Origin: Acidisoma cellulosilyticum
Lineage (GTDB): Bacteria > Pseudomonadota > Alphaproteobacteria > Acetobacterales > Acetobacteraceae
Assembly: GCF_020621385.1 (NCBI RefSeq)
Contig: NZ_JAESVA010000012.1
Span: 1 to 64,000, forward strand
Length of the DNA stretch: 64,000 bases
Direction: 5' to 3'
The notes beneath the pieces are model-generated. The model saw only the letters and a program-made list of their open reading frames with translations. It was not told the DNA's origin and did no database searches. This document shows, piece after piece, positions 18,162-26,262 of the stretch. The translations under genes were made by a program, and so were the position numbers. Within the stretch, counting starts at the first letter, position 1; every line of letters begins with the position of its first letter.

Positions 18162-19193
18162 CTACCCCTTGAACGAAGACACCTCACGCCAGAGGTCGAT
18201 GCCGCCCTCCTGCGCATGCACGTCGATCGCCGTCAGTTCCTCGGCCGAGAAGGCAAGATTCTTCACCGCATCCAGCGCATTGTCCAGCTGAGCGACATTG
18301 CGCGCGCCGATCAGCGCGGTCGTCACGGCCGGGCTGCGCAGCACCCAGGCAATCGCCATCTGCGCCAGGGACTGGCCGCGCGCCTCGGCAATCGCGTGCA
18401 GCGCCCGGACCCGGGTGAGATTCTCCTCGGTGATGAGATCCTTGGAGAATGACCCGCCGGCCGCCGCGCGCGTGCCTTCCTTGACGCCGCCCAGATATTT
18501 GTCGGTCAGCAGACCCTGGGCGAGGGGGGAGAAGGCGATGCAGCCGGTGCCGATCTCCTCCAGCGTGTCCAGCAGCCCGTCTTCCACCCAGCGGTTGAGC
18601 ATGGAGTAGGACGGCTGATGGATCAGCAGCGGCACGCCGCGTTCGCGCAGCAGGGCCTCGGCCTTGCGGGTCAGTTCAGGCCCATAGGACGAAATACCGA
18701 CGTACAGCGCCTTGCCCTGACGGACCAGCTGGGCCAGCGCGTCCATCGTCTCTTCCAGCGGCGTCTCGAAATCGGGGCGGTGGGAATAGAAGATATCGAC
18801 GTAGTCCAGCCCCATGCGCTTCAGGCTCTGGTCGCAGCTGGCGACGATATATTTGCGGCTGCCGCCCATGCCGTAAGGGCCGGGCCACATGTCCCAGCCG
18901 GCCTTGGAGGAGATGATCAGCTCGTCGCGATAGGGCAGGAAGTCCTTCTTGAGCAGGGTGCCGAAATTCTCCTCCGCCGAACCGTAGGGGGGGCCGTAAT
19001 TATTGGCGAGGTCGAAATGCGTCACGCCACGGTCGAAGGCGCGGCGCAGGATGGCGCGGCCGTTTTCCAGCACATCCTTGCCGCCGAAATGGTGCCAAAG
19101 GCCGAGCGAGATCAGCGGCAGCTGAAGGCCGGACCGGCCGCAACGGCGATAGGGGATGGCCTCATAGCGGCCCGGATCGGCGATATAGGTCAT
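18162..19193 (-). CDS. yghZ: L-glyceraldehyde 3-phosphate reductase-type aldo/keto reductase
   Basis: 343 residues, NADPH-dependent (alpha/beta)8 barrel. It follows E. coli YghZ closely as I remember it: YRRCGRSGLQLPLISLGLWH at the start, then HFDLANNYGPPYGSAEENFG with the catalytic Tyr, SSKAGWDMWPGPYGMGGSRK with the catalytic Lys, FYSHRPD with the active-site His, and AFSPLAQGLLTDKYL. YghZ detoxifies L-glyceraldehyde 3-phosphate and methylglyoxal. Gene symbol given on that similarity. No operon partner is obvious; the DHA2 exporter ends 111 bp upstream on the same strand. Confidence 0.9.
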   Translation of the reverse strand: MTYIADPGRYEAIPYRRCGRSGLQLPLISLGLWHHFGGKDVLENGRAILRRAFDRGVTHFDLANNYGPPYGSAEENFGTLLKKDFLPYRDELIISSKAGWDMWPGPYGMGGSRKYIVASCDQSLKRMGLDYVDIFYSHRPDFETPLEETMDALAQLVRQGKALYVGISSYGPELTRKAEALLRERGVPLLIHQPSYSMLNRWVEDGLLDTLEEIGTGCIAFSPLAQGLLTDKYLGGVKEGTRAAAGGSFSKDLITEENLTRVRALHAIAEARGQSLAQMAIAWVLRSPAVTTALIGARNVAQLDNALDAVKNLAFSAEELTAIDVHAQEGGIDLWREVSSFKG

Positions 19194-19304
19194 GGCTTTC
19201 CTGTCTCTCTCGTCTTGTTGGTCTTGGCCCGAAACCTAGCCCGCACGGGCGGCGCGGCGCTAGGTCGCCCGGTTCATCACTGAGCTGACGGGCGCTCAGC
19301 ATGA

Positions 19305-20789
19305 TCAAGGGTTCTGCTCCGCCCTCCGGGGCGTGAAACAGGCGACGGCCAACGCGGCCAAGGCGAGGACGGCAGCCAGCACGAAGACGCCGTGCAACGC
19401 CTGGTCAAGCCGGGTCGTCGCGGCCGCCAGATGGGCCGGCGACAGCGCGGCGCGCAGTCTCGGATTGACCAATGCCTGCATCAGGTCATGGCCATGCGTG
19501 TCGGCCAGGCCGGCATTCAGCACGCCGCCGAAGGCCGCGGCCCCCAGCGCTTGTCCCATCAGCCGGCTGAAGAAGAACAGCGCGATGGACCGCCCCCGCT
19601 CATGGGCCGGCACGCTGCCCTGCACGGCAAGGGTAAAGACGATACTGGTCAGGCCCATGCCGATGCCGATGGGAATGACGATCAAGGTCAGCCAGCCCAG
19701 GCTGCGGCCATCCGCGATCGGCACCAGGACCGCCATGCCGATCGTCATGGCAATGCCGGCCCCGACCGCGAGGACGCGGTTCGGAACACGGCCCACCACC
19801 CGGCCGATCGTCATGCTGGCAATGGTCCAGGACACGCTCAGCACGCCGATGACGATGCCGGCGTCCAGCGCGTCGCGCCCCATCACGCCCTGGATCAGCG
19901 GCGGCAGGAAGGCCGTCATGCCGATCAGCAGGGTGCCGGCGAGGAGGGAGGAGAGATTGGCCGTTATCAGCAGCGGCCGGAACATCAGGTGCAGCGGCAG
20001 CAGGGGATGGCGCACCTGCCGCTCCCGCAGGCCGAAACCGGCCAGCGCGACAAAGGCGACCGCCAGCAGCAGGACCAGCTGCGCGGTCGGCAAAGCCTCG
20101 CACTGGATCAAAGCCGCCATCATCAGGCCCAGTCCGGCGACGAGCAGAACACAGCCCGCCAGATCGATCGGCGCCCGGCTGCGCGTCTGGGCGCTGTCGC
20201 GCAGAAAGCGCCAGACCATGGTCATGGTCACAAGTCCGACCGGCAGATTGACCCAGAAGCAGAATTGCCAGCCCAGCGTATGGACGAAAAACGCGCCGAG
20301 CATTGGCCCGGCAATGGCCGCGATGCCCCAGACGCCCGAGACATAGCCCATGATGCGCGGCCGATCCTCCGGCGCGCAGACATCGCCGATGATGGTGGTG
20401 CCGAGCGGCGCCAGACCACCGCCGCCGATCCCCTGGATCGCTCGGAAGACGATCAGCGTGACCATGCTATGGGCGCAGCCGCATAGCAGCGAACCGACCA
20501 GAAACAGACTCGTACTGGCCAGATAGACCGGCTTGCGGCCGAAACTATCGGCGATCCGCCCATACAGCGGCGTCATCACGGCCTGGGCCAGCAGATAGAT
20601 TCCGAAGGCCCAGGCGAACAGATGAAAGCCGCCCAGCTTGCTGACGATTACCGGCATGGCGGTGCTGATGACGGTGACTTCCACGGCCGCCATGAAGGTC
20701 GAGATCAGCATGGCGGCGATGATCAGCCGGGCGTGACGCGGCCGCGCGGCCCTTGGCGCAGCCGGCATCGCCAAAGTCGCGTCACTCAT
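19305..20789 (-). CDS. MFS transporter, DHA2 (EmrB/QacA) family
   Basis: 494 residues from ATG 20789, preceded by AAGAG; a longer open frame to 20942 runs into the helicase gene and is not credible. Membrane protein with about 13-14 hydrophobic segments, MFS motif A as GRIADSFGRKPV after segment 2, RAIQGIGGGGLAPLG (motif in segment 4), and GPMLGAFFVHTLGWQFCFWVNLP (motif C region with the DHA2 signature). Likely drug or organic compound efflux driven by the proton gradient; substrate unknown. Only 4 bp separate it from the stop of the DinG-type helicase gene, so both are probably on one transcript. Confidence 0.9.
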   Translation of the reverse strand: MSDATLAMPAAPRAARPRHARLIIAAMLISTFMAAVEVTVISTAMPVIVSKLGGFHLFAWAFGIYLLAQAVMTPLYGRIADSFGRKPVYLASTSLFLVGSLLCGCAHSMVTLIVFRAIQGIGGGGLAPLGTTIIGDVCAPEDRPRIMGYVSGVWGIAAIAGPMLGAFFVHTLGWQFCFWVNLPVGLVTMTMVWRFLRDSAQTRSRAPIDLAGCVLLVAGLGLMMAALIQCEALPTAQLVLLLAVAFVALAGFGLRERQVRHPLLPLHLMFRPLLITANLSSLLAGTLLIGMTAFLPPLIQGVMGRDALDAGIVIGVLSVSWTIASMTIGRVVGRVPNRVLAVGAGIAMTIGMAVLVPIADGRSLGWLTLIVIPIGIGMGLTSIVFTLAVQGSVPAHERGRSIALFFFSRLMGQALGAAAFGGVLNAGLADTHGHDLMQALVNPRLRAALSPAHLAAATTRLDQALHGVFVLAAVLALAALAVACFTPRRAEQNP

Positions 20790-20793
20790 GGCG

Positions 20794-23643
20794 TTACTCT
20801 TGTCCCTGCGGCCCCAAAAATTCGCGGGTCGTGGCGGCGGCCTCCGCAAGTCCGACCCGTTCGACCGCCACACCGGGCGGAAAGGCCGAGAGCAGCCGGG
20901 TTGGCGTGCGCCGGTCAAGCAGCACGAAGACACCCCTGTCATCCACCCGGCGGATCAGCCGGCCGAAAGCCTGGCGCAGCCGCAGGCGCGCAATGCGGTC
21001 GTCGAATTCCTTGGGCGCGCCGCCCGACAGGTGAATGCGCCGCTCGCGGTGCAGAATATCCGGGCGCGGCCAAGGCACGCGCTCGAACACCACCAGCCGC
21101 AGCGCATTGCCCGGCACGTCGACGCCGTCCCGCATGGCGTCCGTGCCGAGCAGGCAGGAATTTTCTTCCGCCCGGAAAATATCGACGAGCGTGGAATTAT
21201 TCATGGCGTCGATATGCTGGGCATAGAGCGGCAATCCGGCCTGTTCCAAAGCGGGCGCGATGCGCCGATGCACCGAACGCAACCGCCCGATAGCCGTGAA
21301 CAGGCCCAAGCCGCCGCCGCCGGACGACAGGAACAGCGTGCGATAGGCAGCCGCCAGCGAAGCCGGGTCGCCGGTATCGACGTCGTTGATGACGAAGGCA
21401 CGCGTGCGCGCGGCATAGTCGAAGGGGCTGGGCAGGCTGGCGCGGATGGCGGGCAGCGCCAGGTGATTGGCACCGACGCGGGCCTCGGCCTCGGTCCAGG
21501 CGCGCTCGGGGTCGTCCTCGCCGCCGTCGCGCAGCGTGGCCGAGGTGATGAGCAGCCCATGGGCGGGGGCCGCGAGGGTGGTCGCGAAGGGCAAAGTCGG
21601 GTCCAGCCAATGCCGCAGCAATGCCACGTCGCGGACATGCCCCTCAGACCGGTCGAGACGTAAAAACTGGACATGGCCGCGAAAGGTGTCGGAGACCGCT
21701 GGCGGCTCGATCAGTTCCGCCAGCATGGCGATCCAGGCTTTCAGCGGTTCCAGCGCGCGGCGGGCGATGGTGCGGCCCATGCCTTCGATGCGCGCGCGGG
21801 TCGCCTGGTCCAGCTCATCGGCCTCCTCGTCCAGCCGCGCCAGCAGCCTTGCGCGCAGATTGGTGAGCGGTTCGGCGATGCGCATCAGCGCGCGTTTCAG
21901 CGTCTCGGCGGCGCCGACGACGTCTTCGGAGGTCGGGTGCAGATCGCATTCGGCGGCGAAGCCGGCGCGGGCCTCATCCTCCCCGCCGCGACCCGAAAGC
22001 CGCGCCAGCACCTGGGTGCGCAGAGCGACGAGGAAGGTTTCGGATGGATTAGCCGCAACCGGCTCGGCGGGCGTTTCGTCGGGCGATGGCGTATCATGGG
22101 TGAGTCGAGATCCCCAGCCGGGCGCGGGCAGGCTGCGCGCTGCCATCAGCGCGGCATCCAGTGGCGCCATCAGATCGGCGCGCTCCCCCACCAGATCGCC
22201 GATGCGCGACGTCAGACCCTTGCCCCGGCTGCGCATGCCCTCCGCGCCCAGCAGCCAGCGGCGCAGCTCCGCCGCCTCCCGCCCCGAGAGTTCGGCCGAG
22301 AAAGCCGCGTCGGCGGCATCGAAGATGTGATGGCCTTCGTCGAAGACGTAGCGGGTCGGCACGTAATTATCGTCCAACCCGCCCCAGGCGGCTTGCGTCA
22401 GCACCAGCGCGTGATTGGCGACGACCAGATCGGCCTCCCGCGCCCGGCGGATGCCGTGCTCCACGAAGCAGCGCTTCCAATGGCTGCACGCGGCATACAG
22501 ACATTCGCCACGGCGGTCGGCGAGGGAGCCCAGCAGCGGGGCGCCGAAGATCTCGATGAACCAGCCGGGCAGATCGCCGCCCAGAATATCGCCGTCGCTG
22601 GTCACACTCGCCCAGCGCGCGATCAGGCCGAGCGGAACGGTCAGCGCCGGATTGCTGCCGACCAGAACCGCCGTGACCGCATCCTCCATATTGAGCAGGC
22701 AGAGGTAATTCTCGCGGCCCTTGCGCAGCACGACGCGGCGGTGACGCTCCTTCGGGTCAGGGAAAAGCCGTTCGAGTTCGCTCTCCACCTGCCGCTGTAG
22801 ATGCCGGGTATAGGTGCTGATCCAGACCGGCGCATGGTTGCGCTCGGCCCAAAGGCTGGCTGGGGCGACATAGCCCAGCGTCTTGCCGGTGCCCGTGCCG
22901 GCCTCGGCCAGCACGATATTCGGGGCGCCCGCCACCTCGCGCGGTGTGAAAGCGGCCGCGGCGGCCGAGGCGTAATCCGCCTGGCCCTGACGGGTCTCTG
23001 CGTCCTCGCCGACCAGGCGCGCCAAGCGCGTGCGGGCCTCGACCGGGGAGACGGGCAGGGAGGAGGGTTCGGGCGGCGGTGCGCCTTCCTCCCATTCCGG
23101 CAGGCGGCGCCAGACGCGGAAGGCATTGCCGTCCTTGGCCGGCGGCGGTATGGCGCCGCCCCGGTCGAGCGCCGCCAATACCAGGGGCGCCCACAGCCAC
23201 CCGGCCTCGCCCATGCGGCGGGCGAGCGCGGGCAGATCGCGTGACGCCGGCAGGCCGGCGTCGCGGGTCAATTCCTCCAACAGCGCGAGGGCGAGATTGG
23301 GCAGGCTCGACGCGGCGTTTTCCAGCCCTTGCCCAACCAGGGGAAGGTCAAGCGTCTGGGCCAGGCCGCGCGCCGTCGGCACGGCGGGTTTCGCCGGGCG
23401 GACGAAGGCGAAAAGCTCCAGCAGATCATAGGCCGGCATGGCGCGCAGGCCGAGGCGCCGCCAGATGGCGGGCGCATGGATCAGCAGCGGCGGCTCGGAA
23501 CTGTCCAGCAGCTTGGCCGCCTCCCGACTGTCCAGCTGCAGCACTTCACCATCGGCCGTCAGCACGACCGCGAGGCCGGTGCCGGCAGCAAGCGCAGGCC
23601 ATTCCGGAAAGGAGACGGAACCCGGTCCGTGGGACACACTCAT
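20794..23643 (-). CDS. ATP-dependent DNA helicase, DinG/XPD type with Fe-S cluster
   Basis: 949 residues from ATG 23643 (MSVSHGPG); the frame stays open a further 1.4 kb antisense to lysK, which is a shadow. Superfamily 2 helicase motifs: Walker A AEAGTGTGKT at ~247, DEGHH box at ~435. Four cysteines (Cys315, 381, 386, 392) are spaced in the last three as C-x4-C-x5-C, the same spacing as the [4Fe-4S] ligands I recall from E. coli DinG. The C-terminal half has LGTDAMRDGVDVPG and RLRQAFGRLIRR (motifs V-VI). The ~230-residue N-terminal part resembles a degenerate DnaQ-like exonuclease domain without clear catalytic acids (inference). Head-to-head with lysK, 51 bp between starts. Confidence 0.9.
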   Translation of the reverse strand: MSVSHGPGSVSFPEWPALAAGTGLAVVLTADGEVLQLDSREAAKLLDSSEPPLLIHAPAIWRRLGLRAMPAYDLLELFAFVRPAKPAVPTARGLAQTLDLPLVGQGLENAASSLPNLALALLEELTRDAGLPASRDLPALARRMGEAGWLWAPLVLAALDRGGAIPPPAKDGNAFRVWRRLPEWEEGAPPPEPSSLPVSPVEARTRLARLVGEDAETRQGQADYASAAAAAFTPREVAGAPNIVLAEAGTGTGKTLGYVAPASLWAERNHAPVWISTYTRHLQRQVESELERLFPDPKERHRRVVLRKGRENYLCLLNMEDAVTAVLVGSNPALTVPLGLIARWASVTSDGDILGGDLPGWFIEIFGAPLLGSLADRRGECLYAACSHWKRCFVEHGIRRAREADLVVANHALVLTQAAWGGLDDNYVPTRYVFDEGHHIFDAADAAFSAELSGREAAELRRWLLGAEGMRSRGKGLTSRIGDLVGERADLMAPLDAALMAARSLPAPGWGSRLTHDTPSPDETPAEPVAANPSETFLVALRTQVLARLSGRGGEDEARAGFAAECDLHPTSEDVVGAAETLKRALMRIAEPLTNLRARLLARLDEEADELDQATRARIEGMGRTIARRALEPLKAWIAMLAELIEPPAVSDTFRGHVQFLRLDRSEGHVRDVALLRHWLDPTLPFATTLAAPAHGLLITSATLRDGGEDDPERAWTEAEARVGANHLALPAIRASLPSPFDYAARTRAFVINDVDTGDPASLAAAYRTLFLSSGGGGLGLFTAIGRLRSVHRRIAPALEQAGLPLYAQHIDAMNNSTLVDIFRAEENSCLLGTDAMRDGVDVPGNALRLVVFERVPWPRPDILHRERRIHLSGGAPKEFDDRIARLRLRQAFGRLIRRVDDRGVFVLLDRRTPTRLLSAFPPGVAVERVGLAEAAATTREFLGPQGQE

Positions 23644-23694
23644 ACCGCAAGCTTCATTGACCGGATACCGCGCCTTTCCTAGTGAGGAACCATC

Positions 23695-25263
23695 ATGAAC
23701 CAAGTCGTACGCACCGCACCTGCCCCGAAAACCTGGCCCTTCGAGGAAGCGGCCAAAGTCGTCGCTCGCCTGGAAAAATCGGGCAAGGGTGTGGCCCTGT
23801 TCGAGACCGGTTACGGCCCCTCCGGCCTGCCCCATATCGGCACCTTCGGCGAAGTCGCCCGCACCAGCTGGGTCCGCCAGGCTTTTACCGCGCTGACGGG
23901 CCTGCCGTCGCGCCTGATCGCCTTTTCGGACGATATGGATGGCATGCGCAAGGTGCCCGACAATGTGCCGAACCGGGATATGCTGCGCGCATTCATCGGC
24001 AAGCCGCTGACGGATGTGCCCGACCCCTTCGGCACGCATGAGAGCTTCGGCCACCACAATAACGCCCGTCTGCGCGCCTTTCTGGATGGTTTCGGCTTCG
24101 AGTACGAGTTCATTTCCGCGACCGAGTCCTATCGCTCCGGCGCTTTCGACCAGGCGCTGCGCGAGGCTTTGCGCAAGCACGAGGAGATCAAGCAGGTCGT
24201 GCTGCCGACCCTCGGGCCGGACCGTCGCGCGACCTATTCGCCTATCCTGCCCGTCCATCCCAAGACCGGCATCGTCATGCAGGTGCTGATCGAAAAGGTC
24301 GACCCGGATGCCGGCACCGTCGCCTGGCGCGACCCCGAGGACGGCACGTTCTATGAGACGCCGGTGACCGGTGGTGGCGCGAAGATGCAGTGGAAGGCCG
24401 ATTGGGCCATGCGCTGGGCCGCCCTCGGCGTCGATTACGAGATGGCCGGCAAGGATCATATCGAGGGCATCAAGCTCTCGGGCGAGATCTGCCGAATCCT
24501 GGGTGCGGAACCCCCGGCCGGCTTCAATTACGAGCTGTTCCTGGACGACAAGGGCCAGAAGATTTCGAAGTCGAAGGGCAATGGCCTTTCGATCGACGAA
24601 TGGCTGAAATACGCGCCGGAGGAGAGCCTGGCGCTGTTCATGTTCAACCAGCCGCAGCGCGCCAAGCGCCTGTTCTTCGATGTCATTCCGCGTGCGGTCG
24701 ATGACTATCTCGCCCATGTCGCCAAGGCCCAGCGGGACGAGGTGGTGGACGAGAGCAACCCGGCCTGGTTCATCGAAGGCGGCGCGGTGCCGGCCTCTGC
24801 CGGCAGCCCGATCAGCTTCGGCATGCTGCTGAACCTGGCGAGTGTCGCGAATGCCGAGAACCCGGATATCCTCTGGGGTTTTATTCGTCGCTACGCCCCG
24901 GATTTGACGCCCGAGACCTCGCCTTTCCTGGCGAAGCTCGTGGGCTATGCGGTCGCCTATTACCAGGATTTCGTGAAGCCCAAGAAGGCCTTCCGGGAGC
25001 CGACCGAGGTCGAGCGCGCGGCGCTTGGGGATCTGGCGGACGTGCTGCGCGGGACGGCGCCCGGCACTTCGGCCGAGGATATCCAGACCCAGGTCTATGA
25101 GGTCGGCAAGCGTCATCCCTTCGCTAGCCTGAAGGACTGGTTCGGCTGCCTGTACCAGGTGCTGCTGGGCCAGAGCGAAGGCCCGCGCTTCGGCGGTTTC
25201 GTCGCACTTTATGGCGTCGCCGAGACGGTCGCGCTCATCGAAGGCGCGCTCGCGCGCTCCTAA
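23695..25263 (+). CDS. lysK: Lysyl-tRNA synthetase, class I
   Basis: 522 residues; the archaeal-type, class I LysRS found in many alphaproteobacteria instead of class II LysS. HIGH-equivalent [13 protein letters not shown] at residues ~41-53, KMSKS-equivalent KISKSKGNG at 289-297, and [18 protein letters not shown] before it. ATG 23695 follows GAGGAACC, a good ribosome-binding site only 51 bp from the divergent helicase start, so the two promoters overlap. A tRNA-Lys(CTT) gene occurs at 52180. Confidence 0.96.
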   Translation: MNQVVRTAPAPKTWPFEEAAKVVARLEKSGKGVALFETGYGPSGLPHIGTFGEVARTSWVRQAFTALTGLPSRLIAFSDDMDGMRKVPDNVPNRDMLRAFIGKPLTDVPDPFGTHESFGHHNNARLRAFLDGFGFEYEFISATESYRSGAFDQALREALRKHEEIKQVVLPTLGPDRRATYSPILPVHPKTGIVMQVLIEKVDPDAGTVAWRDPEDGTFYETPVTGGGAKMQWKADWAMRWAALGVDYEMAGKDHIEGIKLSGEICRILGAEPPAGFNYELFLDDKGQKISKSKGNGLSIDEWLKYAPEESLALFMFNQPQRAKRLFFDVIPRAVDDYLAHVAKAQRDEVVDESNPAWFIEGGAVPASAGSPISFGMLLNLASVANAENPDILWGFIRRYAPDLTPETSPFLAKLVGYAVAYYQDFVKPKKAFREPTEVERAALGDLADVLRGTAPGTSAEDIQTQVYEVGKRHPFASLKDWFGCLYQVLLGQSEGPRFGGFVALYGVAETVALIEGALARS

Positions 25264-25265
25264 CG

Positions 25266-25413
25266 CATCGCCCGCGCTTCCTGTCGCAGTCGTCCGCGCA
25301 TCCTGTAACTACTGTCGCCCGCGGCTTCATGCCGCGGGTCTACCCGCTTCGGCGCCACCAGGGCGTCAGGGCGCCACGAGGTGTAGGTCCGCGCAACGCG
25401 TGCGCGGATGACG
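25266..25413. repeat. Palindromic element C (type 1 core) with two extra half-units
   Basis: Core from 25314: left arm CCGCGGC-TTCAT-GCCGCGG, right arm CCGCGCA-ACGCG-TGCGCGG, middle GGCGCC...GGCGCC; the inner repeat is imperfect on the right (GTGTAG). Two half-units of the GTC(G/A)CCCGCG form, 23-25 nt apart, lead into it. It sits between convergent lysK and the GIY-YIG gene, ending 15 bp from the nuclease stop codon. Confidence 0.87.
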
Positions 25414-25428
25414 AAAAAGGCGGCAAGA

Positions 25429-25722
25429 CTACTCTTCCCCCGCCAGCTTGCCGAACAGATCGCTCCATCCGGGGTTCAATCCCTCGATCAGATTGATCTT
25501 CCAGGCCCGAGGCCAGTGTTTCATGGTCTTTTCGCGCTGGATCGCCCGCAGCATCTCCCCATGGCGCTCGGCATAGACGAGGCGGGTCAAGGCGTAACGG
25601 GCCGTGAAACCTGGTGCGGCGGCGACCCTATGCTGTTGCACGCGCTCGGTCAGAAAAGCGGTCACGCCAATATAGAGCGTGCCGTTCGGCCGATTGCTCA
25701 TGATGTAGACCCAGGCGGTCAT
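25429..25722 (-). CDS. GIY-YIG nuclease family protein (small, single-domain)
   Basis: 97 residues, a stand-alone GIY-YIG domain. VYIMSNRPNGTLYIGVT at residues ~5-21 carries the paired Tyr motif (here VYI...LYIG), a conserved Arg and His follow in LTERVQQHR, and the catalytic Glu candidate lies in REKTMKHW. Family members cleave DNA with a Mg-dependent single-step mechanism; the cellular role of this short group is unknown. The gene is bracketed by palindromic elements C (15 bp from its 3' end) and D (from 65 bp upstream of its start), the only gene in the window so placed. ATG 25722 lacks an obvious strong ribosome-binding site. Confidence 0.9.
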   Translation of the reverse strand: MTAWVYIMSNRPNGTLYIGVTAFLTERVQQHRVAAAPGFTARYALTRLVYAERHGEMLRAIQREKTMKHWPRAWKINLIEGLNPGWSDLFGKLAGEE

Positions 25723-25786
25723 GCAAATATGATGCGATGAAGCAACAAAATATACCAGGGCTTCTGGCCATCTCCGTATAAAATCG

Positions 25787-26013
25787 GTCGTCCGCCCTCT
25801 CTCATCGTCATCCGCGCGCTCTTAGGGTCGCCCGCCACTCCTTCAACCGTCATCCGCGTGCTTGTCACGCGGACCTACCCGGTTGGGCGCCCTGACGGCG
25901 TTTGGGCGCCTGAGCGGGTAGACCCGCGGCATGAAGCCGCGGGCGACTGTGAGGAAAGCGCGCGGGCGACAATAGGAGGGTCGGGCAACGAGCAGGAGAA
26001 TGCGCGGATGCCG
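25787..26013. repeat. Palindromic element D (type 1 core) with arrays of half-units on both sides
   Basis: Core 25849-25947: left arm CCGCGTG-CTTGT-CACGCGG, right arm CCGCGGC-ATGAA-GCCGCGG, inner CTACCC...GGGTAG, middle GGCGCC...GGCGCC. Three GTC(A/G)(T/C)CCGC half-units precede it and about three inverted half-units follow, to 26013, so the whole tract is an extended imperfect inverted repeat. It lies between the divergent GIY-YIG and gltD genes. The remaining gap from 26014 to the gltD start holds the gltD promoter region. Confidence 0.85.
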
Positions 26014-26093
26014 ATCAAACAAGTTGTTTTCGTTCAATCCCCTAGGCTTCTCTTTTACGATTTTGCTAAAAGTCCTAAATCGGTCCTAATTTC

Positions 26094-26123
26094 TTGCGAA
26101 TTACTCGCAACTAGACCTTATAA
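26094..26123 (+). promoter_or_regulatory. Candidate gltD promoter with overlapping operator-like inverted repeat
   Basis: TTGCGA (26094-26099) and TTATAA (26118-26123) are spaced 18 bp apart, a plausible sigma70-type promoter 140 bp before gltD. A perfect inverted repeat TTGCGA-ATTAC-TCGCAA (26094-26110) covers the -35 box and so could be a regulator site. The region 26030-26250 is AT-rich compared with the genes. Confidence 0.4.
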
Positions 26124-26262
26124 GGGGTGACATGCAGGCAAAATAGGTCAGCATTGCTGTTTGTATTCCCAAAACTCCTTCGCAGAAGCAGAAAATCACG
26201 CTAGAGAGGCATCATTCCGCGGTCGCGTTCTTTGCGCCCGCTCTCTGCAGGAGGACAATTCC

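Noticed and set aside
23644-25116. The DinG-type helicase frame stays open about 1.47 kb upstream, giving a 1440-residue protein
   Set aside because: This part is antisense to lysK, whose family match is certain; helicase sequence and a normal start begin at 23643.
25264-26262. The GIY-YIG/repeat region considered as an insertion sequence
   Set aside because: There is no transposase with known catalytic motifs, no target-site duplication could be identified, and the nuclease is too small for a known IS type.
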